From NCBI GenBank assembly GCA_022768285.1, contig JALEMJ010000009.1, positions 163,749 to 227,748 of the forward strand: a DNA stretch of 64,000 nt. The letters are read 5' to 3'. The notes under the pieces were generated by a model. The model searched no databases and had not been told where the DNA came from. It was given only the letters and a program-made list of their open reading frames with translations. This document shows positions 18,993 to 29,545 of this stretch, in pieces. The position numbers and the translations under genes were made by a program. This DNA comes from Aerococcus sp. Its GTDB lineage: Bacteria > Bacillota > Bacilli > Lactobacillales > Aerococcaceae. Within the stretch, counting starts at the first letter, position 1. Every line of letters begins with the position of its first letter.

Positions 18993-19027
18993 AAAAGGAT
19001 CCCTCAGCTAAATGAGGGATCCTTTTT
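18993..19027. terminator. Bidirectional terminator between ackA and usp
   Basis: Perfect 14-bp stem AAAAGGATCCCTCA / TGAGGGATCCTTTT around GCTAAA, flanked by A- and T-runs. It serves the convergent ackA and rarA-usp transcripts. Confidence 0.92.
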
Positions 19028-19045
19028 CTATTTATTTTCGAACTA

Positions 19046-19474
19046 TTATTGTTCGGGCGTTCTGACAACCAAGACATCACAAGGTGCAGTTCGGACGACA
19101 TATTCAGTGACTGAACCGAGCATTAGACGATCAAACACATTCCGACCAGTGGCCCCAATAACAATTAAGTCAATTGCGTAGTTACTAGGAAGTATTTTGG
19201 CAATCTGTTGCTTCGGTTCACCCAGAATCACACGAGTCTCGACACTAGTTACTTCATGCTTGTGCGCGTAACTTGCATAATTATTGAGTAACTGTGTCAT
19301 TTGCTGAGAAGACGATAATTGGGCACTGGGAGCGTCACTATCATTGATATATATAATTAATAATTTTGCACGTTTTTTACTTGCGAGGGTAACAGCTTTT
19401 TTAAACGCACGCTCCGCTTCAGCAGAGCCATCAACTGGTGCCATGATATGCGTGTAGTCTGTCATCAGTTTCAC
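19046..19474 (-). CDS. Universal stress protein, UspA family
   Basis: Small cytosolic stress protein of 142 residues with the Rossmann-like Usp fold. It opens with HIMAPVDGSAEAERAFKKAV. The ATP-binding motif G-x2-G-x9-G-S is present as GATGRNVFDRLMLGS followed by VTEYVVRTAPCDVLVV. The SD AAGGAGT lies within the last codons of rarA, whose stop is 3 nt upstream, so the two are cotranscribed and probably coupled. The specific stress role is unknown. Confidence 0.88.
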   Translation of the reverse strand: MKLMTDYTHIMAPVDGSAEAERAFKKAVTLASKKRAKLLIIYINDSDAPSAQLSSSQQMTQLLNNYASYAHKHEVTSVETRVILGEPKQQIAKILPSNYAIDLIVIGATGRNVFDRLMLGSVTEYVVRTAPCDVLVVRTPEQ

Positions 19475-19477
19475 TCC

Positions 19478-20758
19478 TTAATGTTTTTTCTGTGCTTCAT
19501 GACTTCGTCTTTGGTTCTCTAATGCTTTTTCATAATTTCCTGTGTCAGCTGCTTGGAAATATTGCTGTTGACGTAATGTCTCCGGAAGATATTCTTGATC
19601 CACCCAATGACCAGGATAATTGTGTGGATAAAGATAGCCTTTACCATGACCGAGATTTTTCGCTCCTTTGTAGTGGGCATCTTTGAGGTAATCGGGAATT
19701 TGTCCGCTATGACCCGAGCGTACATCATGTAGCGCGGCATCGATGGATTTAATAGCAGAATTAGATTTTGGTGATAGGGCAATATCAATCACTGCATTTG
19801 CAAGCGGAATCCGTGCTTCAGGCAAACCAATCTTTTCAGCAGCTTGAACAGCTATGACAGTACGTGCGACAGCCTGAGGATTAGCGAGCCCTACATCTTC
19901 ATAAGCGCAGACCATTAGACGACGTGAGAGTGATGGTAAATCACCAGCCTCTATTAATCTTGCGGCGTAGTGTAATGCAGCGTTCACGTCACTACCCCTC
20001 AGACTTTTTTGAAATGCAGAAATAACATCGTAATGTTGGTCGCCATCCGAATCATAATCGAAAGCCTTCATTTGTAGTGATTCTTCTGCAACTTCCAGTG
20101 TAATAGGAATCTTATCTTGCTCATCTGGTGCAGTACTTAATACACCAACCTCCAAAGCGTTTAATGCACTGCGTAGATCGCCATTGGACGCATGCGCAAA
20201 GTGTTTCAGTGCATCTTCACTGAGTGCTACATCATAACTTCCAAGTCCACGATCTTCGTCTTCTAAAGCGCGACGGATGCCTTCCATAATATCGTCCTCA
20301 GTCAACGGATATACTTGGAATATTTGAGTACGCGAACGAATAGCCGGATTGATTGTAATATATGGATTTTCAGTCGTTGCGCCAATCAAAACAACATTTC
20401 CACTCTCGAGATGGGGCAATAGAAAATCCTGCTTCGTTTTGTCTAAACGGTGGATTTCATCGAGTAATAAGACAACTCCCGAGGAAAATTTTCCTTCCTC
20501 AATGACAGCCTGCAAATCTTTCTTGCTATCGGTTGCTGCGTTCAATTGTCTAAAAGCCATATCTGTTGAACCAGCGATAGCACTAGCGATACTCGTTTTT
20601 CCGGTACCGGGTGGGCCATAGAGCAGCATTGACGTAAGCTTATTGGCTTTAACCATTCGACGAATAATTTTGTTTGGACCGATGAGATGCGATTGCCCGA
20701 TCACTTCATCTATTGTCCGGGGACGCATCCGATAAGCGAGCGGCTCGTTAGCATTCAT
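19478..20758 (-). CDS. rarA: Replication-associated recombination protein RarA (MgsA)
   Basis: AAA+ ATPase of the clamp-loader clade that acts at stalled replication forks. 426 residues. The Walker A motif is GPPGTGKT (residues 48-55), Walker B is LLLDEIHR, sensor 1 is IGATTENPY, and the arginine finger is in NPAIRSRTQIF. The C-terminal MgsA tetramerisation region has GHSGQIPDYLKDAHYKGAKNLGHGKGY and ends with LPETLRQQQYFQ. It is transcribed divergently from gshF, with TATAAT on the minus strand in the gap between them. Confidence 0.95.
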   Translation of the reverse strand: MNANEPLAYRMRPRTIDEVIGQSHLIGPNKIIRRMVKANKLTSMLLYGPPGTGKTSIASAIAGSTDMAFRQLNAATDSKKDLQAVIEEGKFSSGVVLLLDEIHRLDKTKQDFLLPHLESGNVVLIGATTENPYITINPAIRSRTQIFQVYPLTEDDIMEGIRRALEDEDRGLGSYDVALSEDALKHFAHASNGDLRSALNALEVGVLSTAPDEQDKIPITLEVAEESLQMKAFDYDSDGDQHYDVISAFQKSLRGSDVNAALHYAARLIEAGDLPSLSRRLMVCAYEDVGLANPQAVARTVIAVQAAEKIGLPEARIPLANAVIDIALSPKSNSAIKSIDAALHDVRSGHSGQIPDYLKDAHYKGAKNLGHGKGYLYPHNYPGHWVDQEYLPETLRQQQYFQAADTGNYEKALENQRRSHEAQKKH

Positions 20759-20918
20759 CCTACAGACATCCTTTCTACTTTCACATGATTACTTAATTAT
20801 AGCACATGAAAGGATGGGGATTTTCCTTGTTTATTCAATCGACTTTTGAGAAAAAAGTGGATTATCGTGTTATTATTGTCTGGGATGTATGCTAAGAAAG
20901 TAACAGGGAGGAATCATT

Positions 20919-23210
20919 ATGAATGAGTTTCAATCCTACATATTGGAACCAGAAAATCGCTTCTGGTTCCAGAATACATCGTTAGGAGTGGAACGTGAGG
21001 ACCATCGGATTACGTCTGAAGGGTCGCTCGCACAAACCGTGCATCCTAAGACGATCGATGGTACACGCGCAAATCACATGATTCAACGCGATTTTGCAGA
21101 GTCACAATTAGAATTGGTGACCCCTCCCGTATATTCAGTGAGTGAGTTAATGGCATGGTTAGATAGTATTCATCGTGTGGCTTTACGGCATCTTGATAAT
21201 AATGAGCGGATGTGGCCATACAGCATGCCACCGGTCATTCATTCGGAAGGTGAAATACGTATTGCTTCCTTCGAAGATAATGATGAAGGTACTGATTATC
21301 GTGATTACCTTGCAGGTGTTTATGGCAAAAAATTACAAGCAATCAGTGGCTTGCATTTTAATTTTGGATTGCATCCCCGATTTATTGAGCGCGCATATCA
21401 CGCTTTAGGGCACTCACAGTCTCTAAAGGAATTTCAGAATGACTTGTACTTAAAGATGGCGCGAAACATTTTAAAGTATCAATGGGTGATTATTTATTTG
21501 TTTGGCAATTCACCTTTCGTGGATCAAAGTTTTTATCGTAAACCGACAGATGGATTTGACCAACCGGTGCGTAGCATTCGCAATTCGCGATACGGTTATC
21601 ATAATGATGAGACGGTCAGAATTTCGTATGCTTCATTGGAGGCCTATCATCAAACATTAGCAGATAATATTAAAGCTGGGCGGTTGAGTGAAGAAAAAGA
21701 AAACTATGCATCTGTACGCTTACGTGGTGGTGAAGATTCACGCGCACTGATTGAGAACGGTATTCAATATATCGAGCTGCGGATGTTCGATATTCAAGGA
21801 GATGCTTTTACCGGCATTTCTGCGGATCAAGTGACATTTATGAAGTACTTCGCGCTGTACATGCTCTATATTGATGAAGATGCCGATGATGTAGCGATTG
21901 AAGAAGGCACGCGACGTCAAATAAGTGTCTCTGAAGAATCTGTTACAGCACACACTGTTTTTGAAGTGGAAGGAAAGCAGTTGTTAGAAGGCATGCTCGC
22001 CTTTGTCAAAGCATTAGGTACAAGTCAAGATATCGTAGAGATCGTCGAGACAATGATTCAACGAATGATTGATCCCTCAATGACACCTGCTGCCCAAACC
22101 GTGAATGCGACGCCAACCGTTGCTTCATGGCTAGCAGAGGGTCAGCGACTCGCTGAGACATTCCGTGATGAAGCTATTGCGCGCCCCTATGCGCTAGAAG
22201 CCTTCAGTGACATGGAATTATCGACACAATTGCTGATTGCTGATGCGATTGCGAATGGAATTGATGTTGAAATTTTAGATCGTCAGGACCAAATGTTACG
22301 ATTAACCTATAAGGGGCATCAAGAATATGTACGCCAGGGTAATATTACGTCCCGTGACAGTTATATTTCACATTATATTCAAGGCGATAAGCCGGTCACA
22401 AAGCAGATATTAGCAGAACATGGCTTTGTGGTACCAGATGGTGTAACCTTACAGCGCAATGACTCACGAGAAGCTGTGGTGCATTATTTTGCTAATTATC
22501 CAACAGTTGTTAAGCCCAAATCTACAAACTATGGCATTGGCATTTCTATTTTTAAAGAAAACCCGTCTGTCCAAGAGTTAAATACTGCCATTGATGAAGC
22601 ATTTGAAGCAGATGATAGCGTGTTGCTTGAGCGTTATGTACCGGGAACAGAATATCGCTTTTTCATTATGGATGGTCAAGTTCTTGCAGTACTCAATCGG
22701 GTTCCGGCTACGGTGATTGGTGATGGTAAGCATACCATTTCAGAATTGATTGATCAGAAAAATGCTTCTCCACTGCGTGGTGAAAGTCACTACACACCAT
22801 TGACGTTGATTGAAAAAGGCAAAACGGAACGCGATACCTTAAAACGCCAAGGTGTAACATTGGATACCGTGTTGCCTACAGAAAAACGTGTGCGCCTACG
22901 TGAAAATTCAAATATTAGTACGGGCGGTACATCGATTGATGTGACGGACGATATGGATAAGAGTTATTTAGACATTGCAAAATCTGCCACTGAAGCGTTA
23001 GGTGTCGTGATTACTGGATTAGATATTATCATTGCTGATCGCCATAAGCCTGCGAATAGCAACTACGGCGAGGAAAACTATGTCATCATCGAAAGTAACT
23101 TTAATCCAATGATGATGATGCATATGTATCCTGAAGAGGGCAAAGGTAGGCCATTAACTAAAGCGTTATTAGCATTCCTATTTCCAGAGAAAGGATTGAC
23201 AATTGAATGA
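20919..23210 (+). CDS. gshF: Bifunctional glutamate-cysteine ligase / glutathione synthetase GshF
   Basis: Makes glutathione from Glu, Cys and Gly in one 763-residue chain, a fusion found in Lactobacillales and Listeria. The N-terminal ~1-440 segment is a gamma-glutamylcysteine ligase: LGVEREDHRI, DFAESQLELVTPP, SGLHFNFG and YIELRMFDIQ. The C-terminal ~480-763 segment is an ATP-grasp domain with VVKPKSTNYGIGI, LLERYVPGTEYRFFIMDG and the metal-binding IIESNFNPMMMMHMYPEEG. GGGAGG precedes ATG. Its last codons overlap the start of a cysteine desulfurase by 4 nt (ATGA), which couples glutathione synthesis with cysteine use. Confidence 0.96.
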   Translation: MNEFQSYILEPENRFWFQNTSLGVEREDHRITSEGSLAQTVHPKTIDGTRANHMIQRDFAESQLELVTPPVYSVSELMAWLDSIHRVALRHLDNNERMWPYSMPPVIHSEGEIRIASFEDNDEGTDYRDYLAGVYGKKLQAISGLHFNFGLHPRFIERAYHALGHSQSLKEFQNDLYLKMARNILKYQWVIIYLFGNSPFVDQSFYRKPTDGFDQPVRSIRNSRYGYHNDETVRISYASLEAYHQTLADNIKAGRLSEEKENYASVRLRGGEDSRALIENGIQYIELRMFDIQGDAFTGISADQVTFMKYFALYMLYIDEDADDVAIEEGTRRQISVSEESVTAHTVFEVEGKQLLEGMLAFVKALGTSQDIVEIVETMIQRMIDPSMTPAAQTVNATPTVASWLAEGQRLAETFRDEAIARPYALEAFSDMELSTQLLIADAIANGIDVEILDRQDQMLRLTYKGHQEYVRQGNITSRDSYISHYIQGDKPVTKQILAEHGFVVPDGVTLQRNDSREAVVHYFANYPTVVKPKSTNYGIGISIFKENPSVQELNTAIDEAFEADDSVLLERYVPGTEYRFFIMDGQVLAVLNRVPATVIGDGKHTISELIDQKNASPLRGESHYTPLTLIEKGKTERDTLKRQGVTLDTVLPTEKRVRLRENSNISTGGTSIDVTDDMDKSYLDIAKSATEALGVVITGLDIIIADRHKPANSNYGEENYVIIESNFNPMMMMHMYPEEGKGRPLTKALLAFLFPEKGLTIE

Positions 23211-24349
23211 CAGATGCAGATACAAGTGTTTATTTAGATTATGCAGCGACAACACCGATGAGTGATAGGGTCATTGAAGCGATGACGCAGTCGCTAAAAG
23301 ATGATTACGGAAACGCATCAACAACTTATACCATTGGACGCCAATCACGACAGAAAATTGAGGCAGTACGGCGTTTGATTGCTGAAACATTACACGCTGA
23401 TCGTGAGGACATTATTTTTACGAGTGGTGGTACTGAGTCCAATGATAGCGCCCTAATTCAGACGGCCCACCGCTTAAAAAAACAGGGTAACCGCATTATT
23501 ACAACGGCGATTGAGCATTCGAGTGTGTATAAGACAATGCATCAGCTAAAAAATGAAGGCTTTGATGTGGTATTCCTTGATGTAGATGAAACCGGACATA
23601 TTTCGCTCGATGAATTGAGAGATGCTATGACTGACGAAACAATTATCGTATCGATCATTGCCGGCAATAATGAAGTCGGTGCATTGCAGAATTTACAAGC
23701 AATCGGAGATATCTGTCATGAAGCCGGGGTTTTCTTTCACACGGATACCGTTCAGACCTATATGAATGTACCGATTGATGTGGATCAATATCACATTGAC
23801 GCGTTATCTTCTTCGGCACATAAACTTTATGGGCCAAAAGGTATCGGATTTCTTTATTATCGCCAAGCTAAACAGCGCTTTACGCCTTATCTTCCTGGCG
23901 GTGATCAGGAGAATAAACATCGAGCTGGTACAGAAAATGTACCAGCGATTGTCGGGATGGGTAGCGCTATTCAATGGTTTGTTGATAATGGTGAGGCACA
24001 TGCACAAAAGTTAGTCCATTTGCGCCACTATTTCCTAGATCGTGCGGCGCAGCTCGGCTTGAAATTTCAAATAAATGGTCCGGCCGAAGCAGAGTTGCCG
24101 CATATTCTGAATATCTATTGGCCAGGTCATCCGAGCGATCAAGTACTGATTCAATTGGATTTGAAGGGGATTTACTTATCTGCGGGGTCAGCATGTACAG
24201 CAGGCAGCTTAGAGCCTAGTCGTGTACTTGTTGATATGTATGGTGCTGAAGATCCGCGGATTAAAGAAAGTTTGCGTATCTCATTCGGTGAACAGACAAC
24301 CGAAGCGATGATTGATCAAGCATTAGCCGTTTTTGAAGAAATTAACTAG
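23207..24349 (+). CDS. Cysteine desulfurase (NifS/IscS-like)
   Basis: PLP enzyme that removes sulfur from cysteine as a persulfide. 380 residues. VYLDYAATTPMS is the N-terminal signature and FTSGGTESND binds PLP phosphate. The Schiff-base lysine is in SSSAHKLYGPKG and the active-site cysteine is in LSAGSACTAGSLEPS. Placement upstream of the DUF1831 gene and mnmA suggests it feeds sulfur to 2-thiouridine in tRNA, possibly through direct transfer to MnmA. No iscU or suf genes are nearby. The start overlaps gshF by ATGA. Confidence 0.93.
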   Translation: MTDADTSVYLDYAATTPMSDRVIEAMTQSLKDDYGNASTTYTIGRQSRQKIEAVRRLIAETLHADREDIIFTSGGTESNDSALIQTAHRLKKQGNRIITTAIEHSSVYKTMHQLKNEGFDVVFLDVDETGHISLDELRDAMTDETIIVSIIAGNNEVGALQNLQAIGDICHEAGVFFHTDTVQTYMNVPIDVDQYHIDALSSSAHKLYGPKGIGFLYYRQAKQRFTPYLPGGDQENKHRAGTENVPAIVGMGSAIQWFVDNGEAHAQKLVHLRHYFLDRAAQLGLKFQINGPAEAELPHILNIYWPGHPSDQVLIQLDLKGIYLSAGSACTAGSLEPSRVLVDMYGAEDPRIKESLRISFGEQTTEAMIDQALAVFEEIN

Positions 24350-24385
24350 AAAGTAAAGACAGTCTAATTTAGAAAGGAGATTGCA

Positions 24386-24733
24386 ATGGCATTTAAAGCA
24401 ACAGCTGCGCCTAAAGGTTCACCCGTAAAGTATCAAGTCAACGAAGCGTGTAAGAAATTTACTTTACGCGATAATAACTTTGTCGAGACAGCAGCACATA
24501 ACTATCAATACAAGTATCTCGTGCGTCCATCTTTTGATGATCCGCGTGCAATTGCCTTAATTGTTAAAGTTAATCAGACTCTCGATGGCTTGGATATTTC
24601 AGTAACCACTGAAAAAGGATTTAAAGCGATCGACGTTTATAATAACGAAGAATTTGCGGATTTTGTTCAACCTTTAGATTATGCATTGGCATACTTAGTT
24701 GAGCAGAAGGTTTTAAGTCCGGTGACCGAATAA
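24386..24733 (+). CDS. DUF1831 family protein
   Basis: 115-residue cytosolic protein of the Lactobacillales-specific DUF1831 family, recognised by its N-terminal KGSPVKYQVNEACKKFTLRDN and the conserved YQYKYLVRPSFD, and by its place between the cysteine desulfurase and mnmA. Function is unproven. The constant neighbourhood suggests a helper in sulfur transfer. It has no conserved cysteine apart from Cys22, so it is unlikely to be a classical persulfide relay by itself. AAAGGAGA precedes ATG. Confidence 0.8.
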   Translation: MAFKATAAPKGSPVKYQVNEACKKFTLRDNNFVETAAHNYQYKYLVRPSFDDPRAIALIVKVNQTLDGLDISVTTEKGFKAIDVYNNEEFADFVQPLDYALAYLVEQKVLSPVTE

Positions 24734-24734
24734 G

Positions 24735-24763
24735 TTGTATCTAACCGCATTTCTCGTTATAAT
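24735..24763 (+). promoter_or_regulatory. Promoter upstream of mnmA
   Basis: TTGTAT (24735-24740), 17-nt spacer, perfect TATAAT (24758-24763). A second TATAAT at 24820-24825 lacks a convincing -35. Confidence 0.5.
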
Positions 24764-24830
24764 ACCCTGCGTTGCGCTATGCAATAATTCTACACAACGA
24801 AATGTACGACCTTCAATCGTATAATTTTGA

Positions 24831-25973
<1,143 letters not shown>

Positions 25974-25985
25974 TTAAGTGAAATG

Positions 25986-26009
25986 AAGGAGCCTCTGGAA
26001 GGCTCTTTT
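25986..26009 (+). terminator. Terminator of mnmA
   Basis: AAGGAGCC / GGCTCTTT hairpin (one G-U pair) with loop TCTGGAA, ending in TTTT. Confidence 0.75.
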
Positions 26010-26048
26010 CTATTTTAAAATTGGTGATTAGGAGAGGGGGTATAGTTT

Positions 26049-28454
26049 GTGGCCGAAGAGAAGGATTATTTTATTGGTGAAGTGAAAGCAATTTTCTTTT
26101 CCAATCCTGATAATTATTATCATGTGGCGAAAATAACTATCAGTGAGACTAACACGCTGTATTCAGAGAAGCAAATTGTGGTGACTGGGATTTTTATCGA
26201 ATTAGAAGAGGGCGCGACGTATCAATTTTTTGGTGACGTTGTTAATCATCCGAGGTACGGTATCCAATTTAAAGTCAATCAGTATCAACGTTATCGCGCC
26301 ACCACGACGGAAGGTGTGATTAATTATCTGTCTGGCGAAGAATTTCCCGGTATCGGTAAGACACTTGCTAAGCGTATTGTCGATCATTTGGGTGTTGATG
26401 CCATTGATGACATTATTAATGATTCAAGCGTCTTAAAAGATATTAAAGGGCTGACTGCAAATAAGCGGACCATGCTGGTGGAAAAATTAAAGCAAAGTAA
26501 TGGGAGCCAAGCCATTCAATTGCAGCTCAATGAGATGGGTTTTTCCAACCAATCAGCGGCACGTATTTACAGCAAATATGGTGAATCAACTATTGAAATG
26601 ATTACCGAGGATCCCTATCGCTTAATTGCTGATTTTAGGGAATTTAGCTTTCGCCGTATTGATCGTTTAGCTCTCGAACACGGGATGGCACGCGACAGCG
26701 AGGAGCGAATCAAAGGTGCAATTTATTATTTGCTCACTAATTATTCCTATCAAACGGGCGATACATATATGTTATATATGGTTCTGATGCAGCAGTTAGA
26801 TGAGTTACTGATGGATAATGCATCAGAAGAAGCTATTGCTGCTGAACATATCGAAGGATCGCTAACACATTTAGAAGATGCAGGAGAAATATTTTTAACA
26901 GAAGACAAGGTGGCGTTAGCGAGTTTATACAATGCAGAATTGGGGATCGCACAGGTAATTGAACAACGCCTCAATAGTCATTATGCACCTGAGTTAAACA
27001 ACATCGATCTCACTCAAGAAATTAAGCGTGTCGAGCGAGAGACGGGATTTACGTATGGCTCTGCACAGCAGATGGCTATTCGCGAAGCATTAGAGAACAA
27101 TACCTATATCTTAACTGGCGGTCCTGGGACCGGGAAAACCACCGTGTTAAATGCTATCGTACGCATCTATTCTGATATTCACGATATTAATTTAACTGAC
27201 AGTGGCGATGATTTTCCAATTTTAATGGCTGCGCCTACCGGTAGAGCAGCAAAACGAATGACTGAATTGACGGGTATCCCCGCTTATACGATTCATCGAC
27301 TCCTCGGCTTAACTGGTGAAGAAGATGCTGATACAGAGACCTCGCAAATTTATGGTGAGATGCTTGATGGCACGTTACTCATTGTCGATGAAATGTCGAT
27401 GATTGATACGTGGCTGTGCTATCAATTATTATCTAATATTCCAGAAGATATGCAGGTGATTTTTGTTGGTGACCAAGATCAATTGCCGTCAGTTGGTCCC
27501 GGTCAAGTCTTAGCTGATTTTTTGCATACAGGGAAGATTCCATCACGTGAATTGGACGAAATTTTTAGACAGAACGATGGCTCGACGATTACATATTTAG
27601 CACATGATATTAAAAATGGAAATGTGCCATTAAATTTAACAGAAAAGCAAAAAGATCGGTCTTTCTTCCATGTTCAGTCAGTAGATATTCCTAATTTAGT
27701 AGCAACTATCGCAAGAAAGGCGCTTAAAGCAGGGTACGACATTAAAGATGTTCAAGTGTTAGCGCCGATGTATAAGGGAGATGCGGGAATTGATCGAATT
27801 AACGCAGTCATGCAAGAATACTTAAATCCTAATGACAAGAAGCGGCGTGAAGTAACGGCTTTCGATACAGTTTTTCGTGTGAATGATAAAGTTCTACAAC
27901 TGCAAAATGATACCGAAAAAGGCGTTTTTAACGGTGATCTGGGGCAAATTGTTGCGATCTTCTATGCGAAAGAAACAGAATCCAAAAGTGATGAAATTGT
28001 TGTCGCTTATGAAGACAAAGAAATTACTTATTTGCGTTCAGAATGGAACCAAATTACTCTCGCTTATAGTATTTCTATTCATAAAGCGCAGGGTAGTGAA
28101 TTTCCGATTGTGATTATCCCTTTAGTGCCACAATTTCGGCGCATGCTGCAGCGTAAACTATTATATACAGCTGTCACGCGCACGCGGCAGTCGCTCATTT
28201 TGTGTGGGGATCCGAATGCATTTCGTGTAGCTATACAAAATCAGGATAATCATCGTCAGACGCAACTCTATCACTTGATTTTAGATACACTCAATCAATC
28301 ACCATTTACAGAAAATGAGCAGCCAATTGGCGTAGAGACTAAGCGGCTACCAGATGAGGAGCAAAAATCTCAGGTCTTGACACCACGTATTGTTAATGCA
28401 GAAATAGTTAATCCTATGATCGGAATGAAAGGGCTATCCCCATATGATTTCTGA
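26049..28454 (+). CDS. recD2: ATP-dependent 5'-3' DNA helicase RecD2
   Basis: RecD-like superfamily 1B helicase of 801 residues, of the type found in Firmicutes without RecBC. The long N-terminal region has an OB-like part and tandem helix-hairpin-helix motifs (FPGIGKTLAKRIVDHLG, LNEMGFSNQSAARIYSKYG). Helicase motifs: I GGPGTGKTT (~357-365), II LIVDEMSMID, III VGDQDQLPSVGPGQV, V SISIHKAQGSEFP and VI LLYTAVTRTRQSL. In Bacillus it takes part in repair and fork maintenance. GTG start with AGGAGAGGGGG upstream. Confidence 0.95.
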   Translation: MAEEKDYFIGEVKAIFFSNPDNYYHVAKITISETNTLYSEKQIVVTGIFIELEEGATYQFFGDVVNHPRYGIQFKVNQYQRYRATTTEGVINYLSGEEFPGIGKTLAKRIVDHLGVDAIDDIINDSSVLKDIKGLTANKRTMLVEKLKQSNGSQAIQLQLNEMGFSNQSAARIYSKYGESTIEMITEDPYRLIADFREFSFRRIDRLALEHGMARDSEERIKGAIYYLLTNYSYQTGDTYMLYMVLMQQLDELLMDNASEEAIAAEHIEGSLTHLEDAGEIFLTEDKVALASLYNAELGIAQVIEQRLNSHYAPELNNIDLTQEIKRVERETGFTYGSAQQMAIREALENNTYILTGGPGTGKTTVLNAIVRIYSDIHDINLTDSGDDFPILMAAPTGRAAKRMTELTGIPAYTIHRLLGLTGEEDADTETSQIYGEMLDGTLLIVDEMSMIDTWLCYQLLSNIPEDMQVIFVGDQDQLPSVGPGQVLADFLHTGKIPSRELDEIFRQNDGSTITYLAHDIKNGNVPLNLTEKQKDRSFFHVQSVDIPNLVATIARKALKAGYDIKDVQVLAPMYKGDAGIDRINAVMQEYLNPNDKKRREVTAFDTVFRVNDKVLQLQNDTEKGVFNGDLGQIVAIFYAKETESKSDEIVVAYEDKEITYLRSEWNQITLAYSISIHKAQGSEFPIVIIPLVPQFRRMLQRKLLYTAVTRTRQSLILCGDPNAFRVAIQNQDNHRQTQLYHLILDTLNQSPFTENEQPIGVETKRLPDEEQKSQVLTPRIVNAEIVNPMIGMKGLSPYDF

Positions 28455-28470
28455 CAATAAGTGCTCTTGA

Positions 28471-28497
28471 AAATATTAAATAAAGCGCTTAATATTT
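28471..28497. promoter_or_regulatory. Perfect 9-bp inverted repeat over the focA-type promoter
   Basis: AAATATTAA and TTAATATTT are separated by 9 nt (ATAAAGCGC). The right arm covers the -35 TTAATA of the formate/nitrite channel promoter. Its symmetry and place suggest an operator for a dimeric regulator. Confidence 0.5.
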
Positions 28498-28517
28498 GGC
28501 TACGAATATGGTATAGT
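28489..28517 (+). promoter_or_regulatory. Promoter of the formate/nitrite channel gene
   Basis: -35 TTAATA (28489-28494), 17 nt, -10 TATAGT (28512-28517), 47 nt before ATG. Confidence 0.65.
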
Positions 28518-28564
28518 AGGCGTGCGTTATTTTTATTCACAAAATAGAACGGAGTGCAGGGAAT

Positions 28565-29386
28565 ATGGCAGCAAATGCAACGAATGCTACGGGAAAGTTA
28601 GGAATATTTGGGGAAGTTGCTAAGGAGACGATTGCAAAAAAGGAAGACTTGATTACTAATCATTTCGCTAAATTTGCTTACCGTAGTATCCTAGCAACGA
28701 TGTTTTTAACATTGGGCACTGCCGCAGCGCTAACAGTTGCTCAAATTGGTGAAAATATTGCTCCCGGACTTGGGAAAATGTTTTTTGCTTTTATGTTTTC
28801 ATGGTCATTGGTAATTATCGTTTATATGTCAGCAGAGCTTACAACTGCGAATATGATGTTTATGACGATAGGCGTTGATCAGAAATATATTTCGTTAGGT
28901 AAGGGAATTGAAATTCTGTTCGTATGTACCTTATTTAATTTAATCGGTGGTGTTATCTTTAGTTGGGTATTAGCACAAACGACGGCGTTTCAAAATCTAC
29001 CCGCGGATCATTTCTTAGTGACTACAATTGCTACCAAGATGGCTAAATCACCACTAACATTATTCTTGGAAGGTATTTTTGCTAATATCGTCGTTACTAC
29101 AGCTGTTATCGCATCTAATCGTATGGTCAATGGTGATGGACGTGCCATTTCGATCATCTTCATCATCTTTATCTTTGCTTTATTGGGTGATGAACACGTT
29201 ATTGCTAATTTTGTGTTATTCCCACTCACTTACTTTTGTGGCCTTGCAGAAGAAGCCGGATTAACGATTGGTGGCGCATTGTTCAATTGGTTAATTGTTT
29301 GGATCGGTAATTACGTCGGCGGTGGTTTGATTATCGGCTTAGGCTATAGCTGGCTTAATAAGAATGAACGTCTTTATGTTGATTAG
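28565..29386 (+). CDS. Formate/nitrite transporter family channel (FocA/NirC)
   Basis: Pentameric membrane channel for small monovalent anions such as formate or nitrite. The 273-residue protein has six hydrophobic spans with the family's MSAELTTANMMFMTIG and the pore-lining GDEHVIANFVLFPL segment, which carries the central histidine of the FNT fold. In fermenting Lactobacillales a FocA-like role with pyruvate formate-lyase is most likely, but no pflB is in the window. It has its own promoter under a symmetric candidate operator and a strong terminator. Confidence 0.9.
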   Translation: MAANATNATGKLGIFGEVAKETIAKKEDLITNHFAKFAYRSILATMFLTLGTAAALTVAQIGENIAPGLGKMFFAFMFSWSLVIIVYMSAELTTANMMFMTIGVDQKYISLGKGIEILFVCTLFNLIGGVIFSWVLAQTTAFQNLPADHFLVTTIATKMAKSPLTLFLEGIFANIVVTTAVIASNRMVNGDGRAISIIFIIFIFALLGDEHVIANFVLFPLTYFCGLAEEAGLTIGGALFNWLIVWIGNYVGGGLIIGLGYSWLNKNERLYVD

Positions 29387-29420
29387 CACTGCAGAAGAAG
29401 GCTAATATACCTCAGTAATG

Positions 29421-29455
29421 AAAACATCTGATTATTGAGTAATCAGGTGTTTTTT
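29421..29455 (+). terminator. Terminator of the formate/nitrite channel gene
   Basis: AAAACATCTGATTA / TAATCAGGTGTTTT stem (one G-U pair), loop TTGAG, followed by T. Confidence 0.85.
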
Positions 29456-29503
29456 AAATTTAGAGTAAAACCTCACGGTAGGATGTTGCTAGACGTAGGT
29501 TCA

Positions 29504-29512
29504 TGCTATAAT
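29504..29512 (+). promoter_or_regulatory. Extended -10 promoter
   Basis: TGC-TATAAT, an extended -10 element with perfect hexamer, 33 nt before the zinc-ribbon gene. The -35 is weak. Confidence 0.6.
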
Positions 29513-29545
29513 TAGCCGATAGTTAAAGAATCGATAGGAGGAATT

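Noticed and set aside
20780..20815. CTTTCA...TGAAAG dyad in the rarA-gshF gap
   Set aside because: Only 6-bp arms with a 23-nt spacer; weak and likely chance in an AT-rich promoter region.
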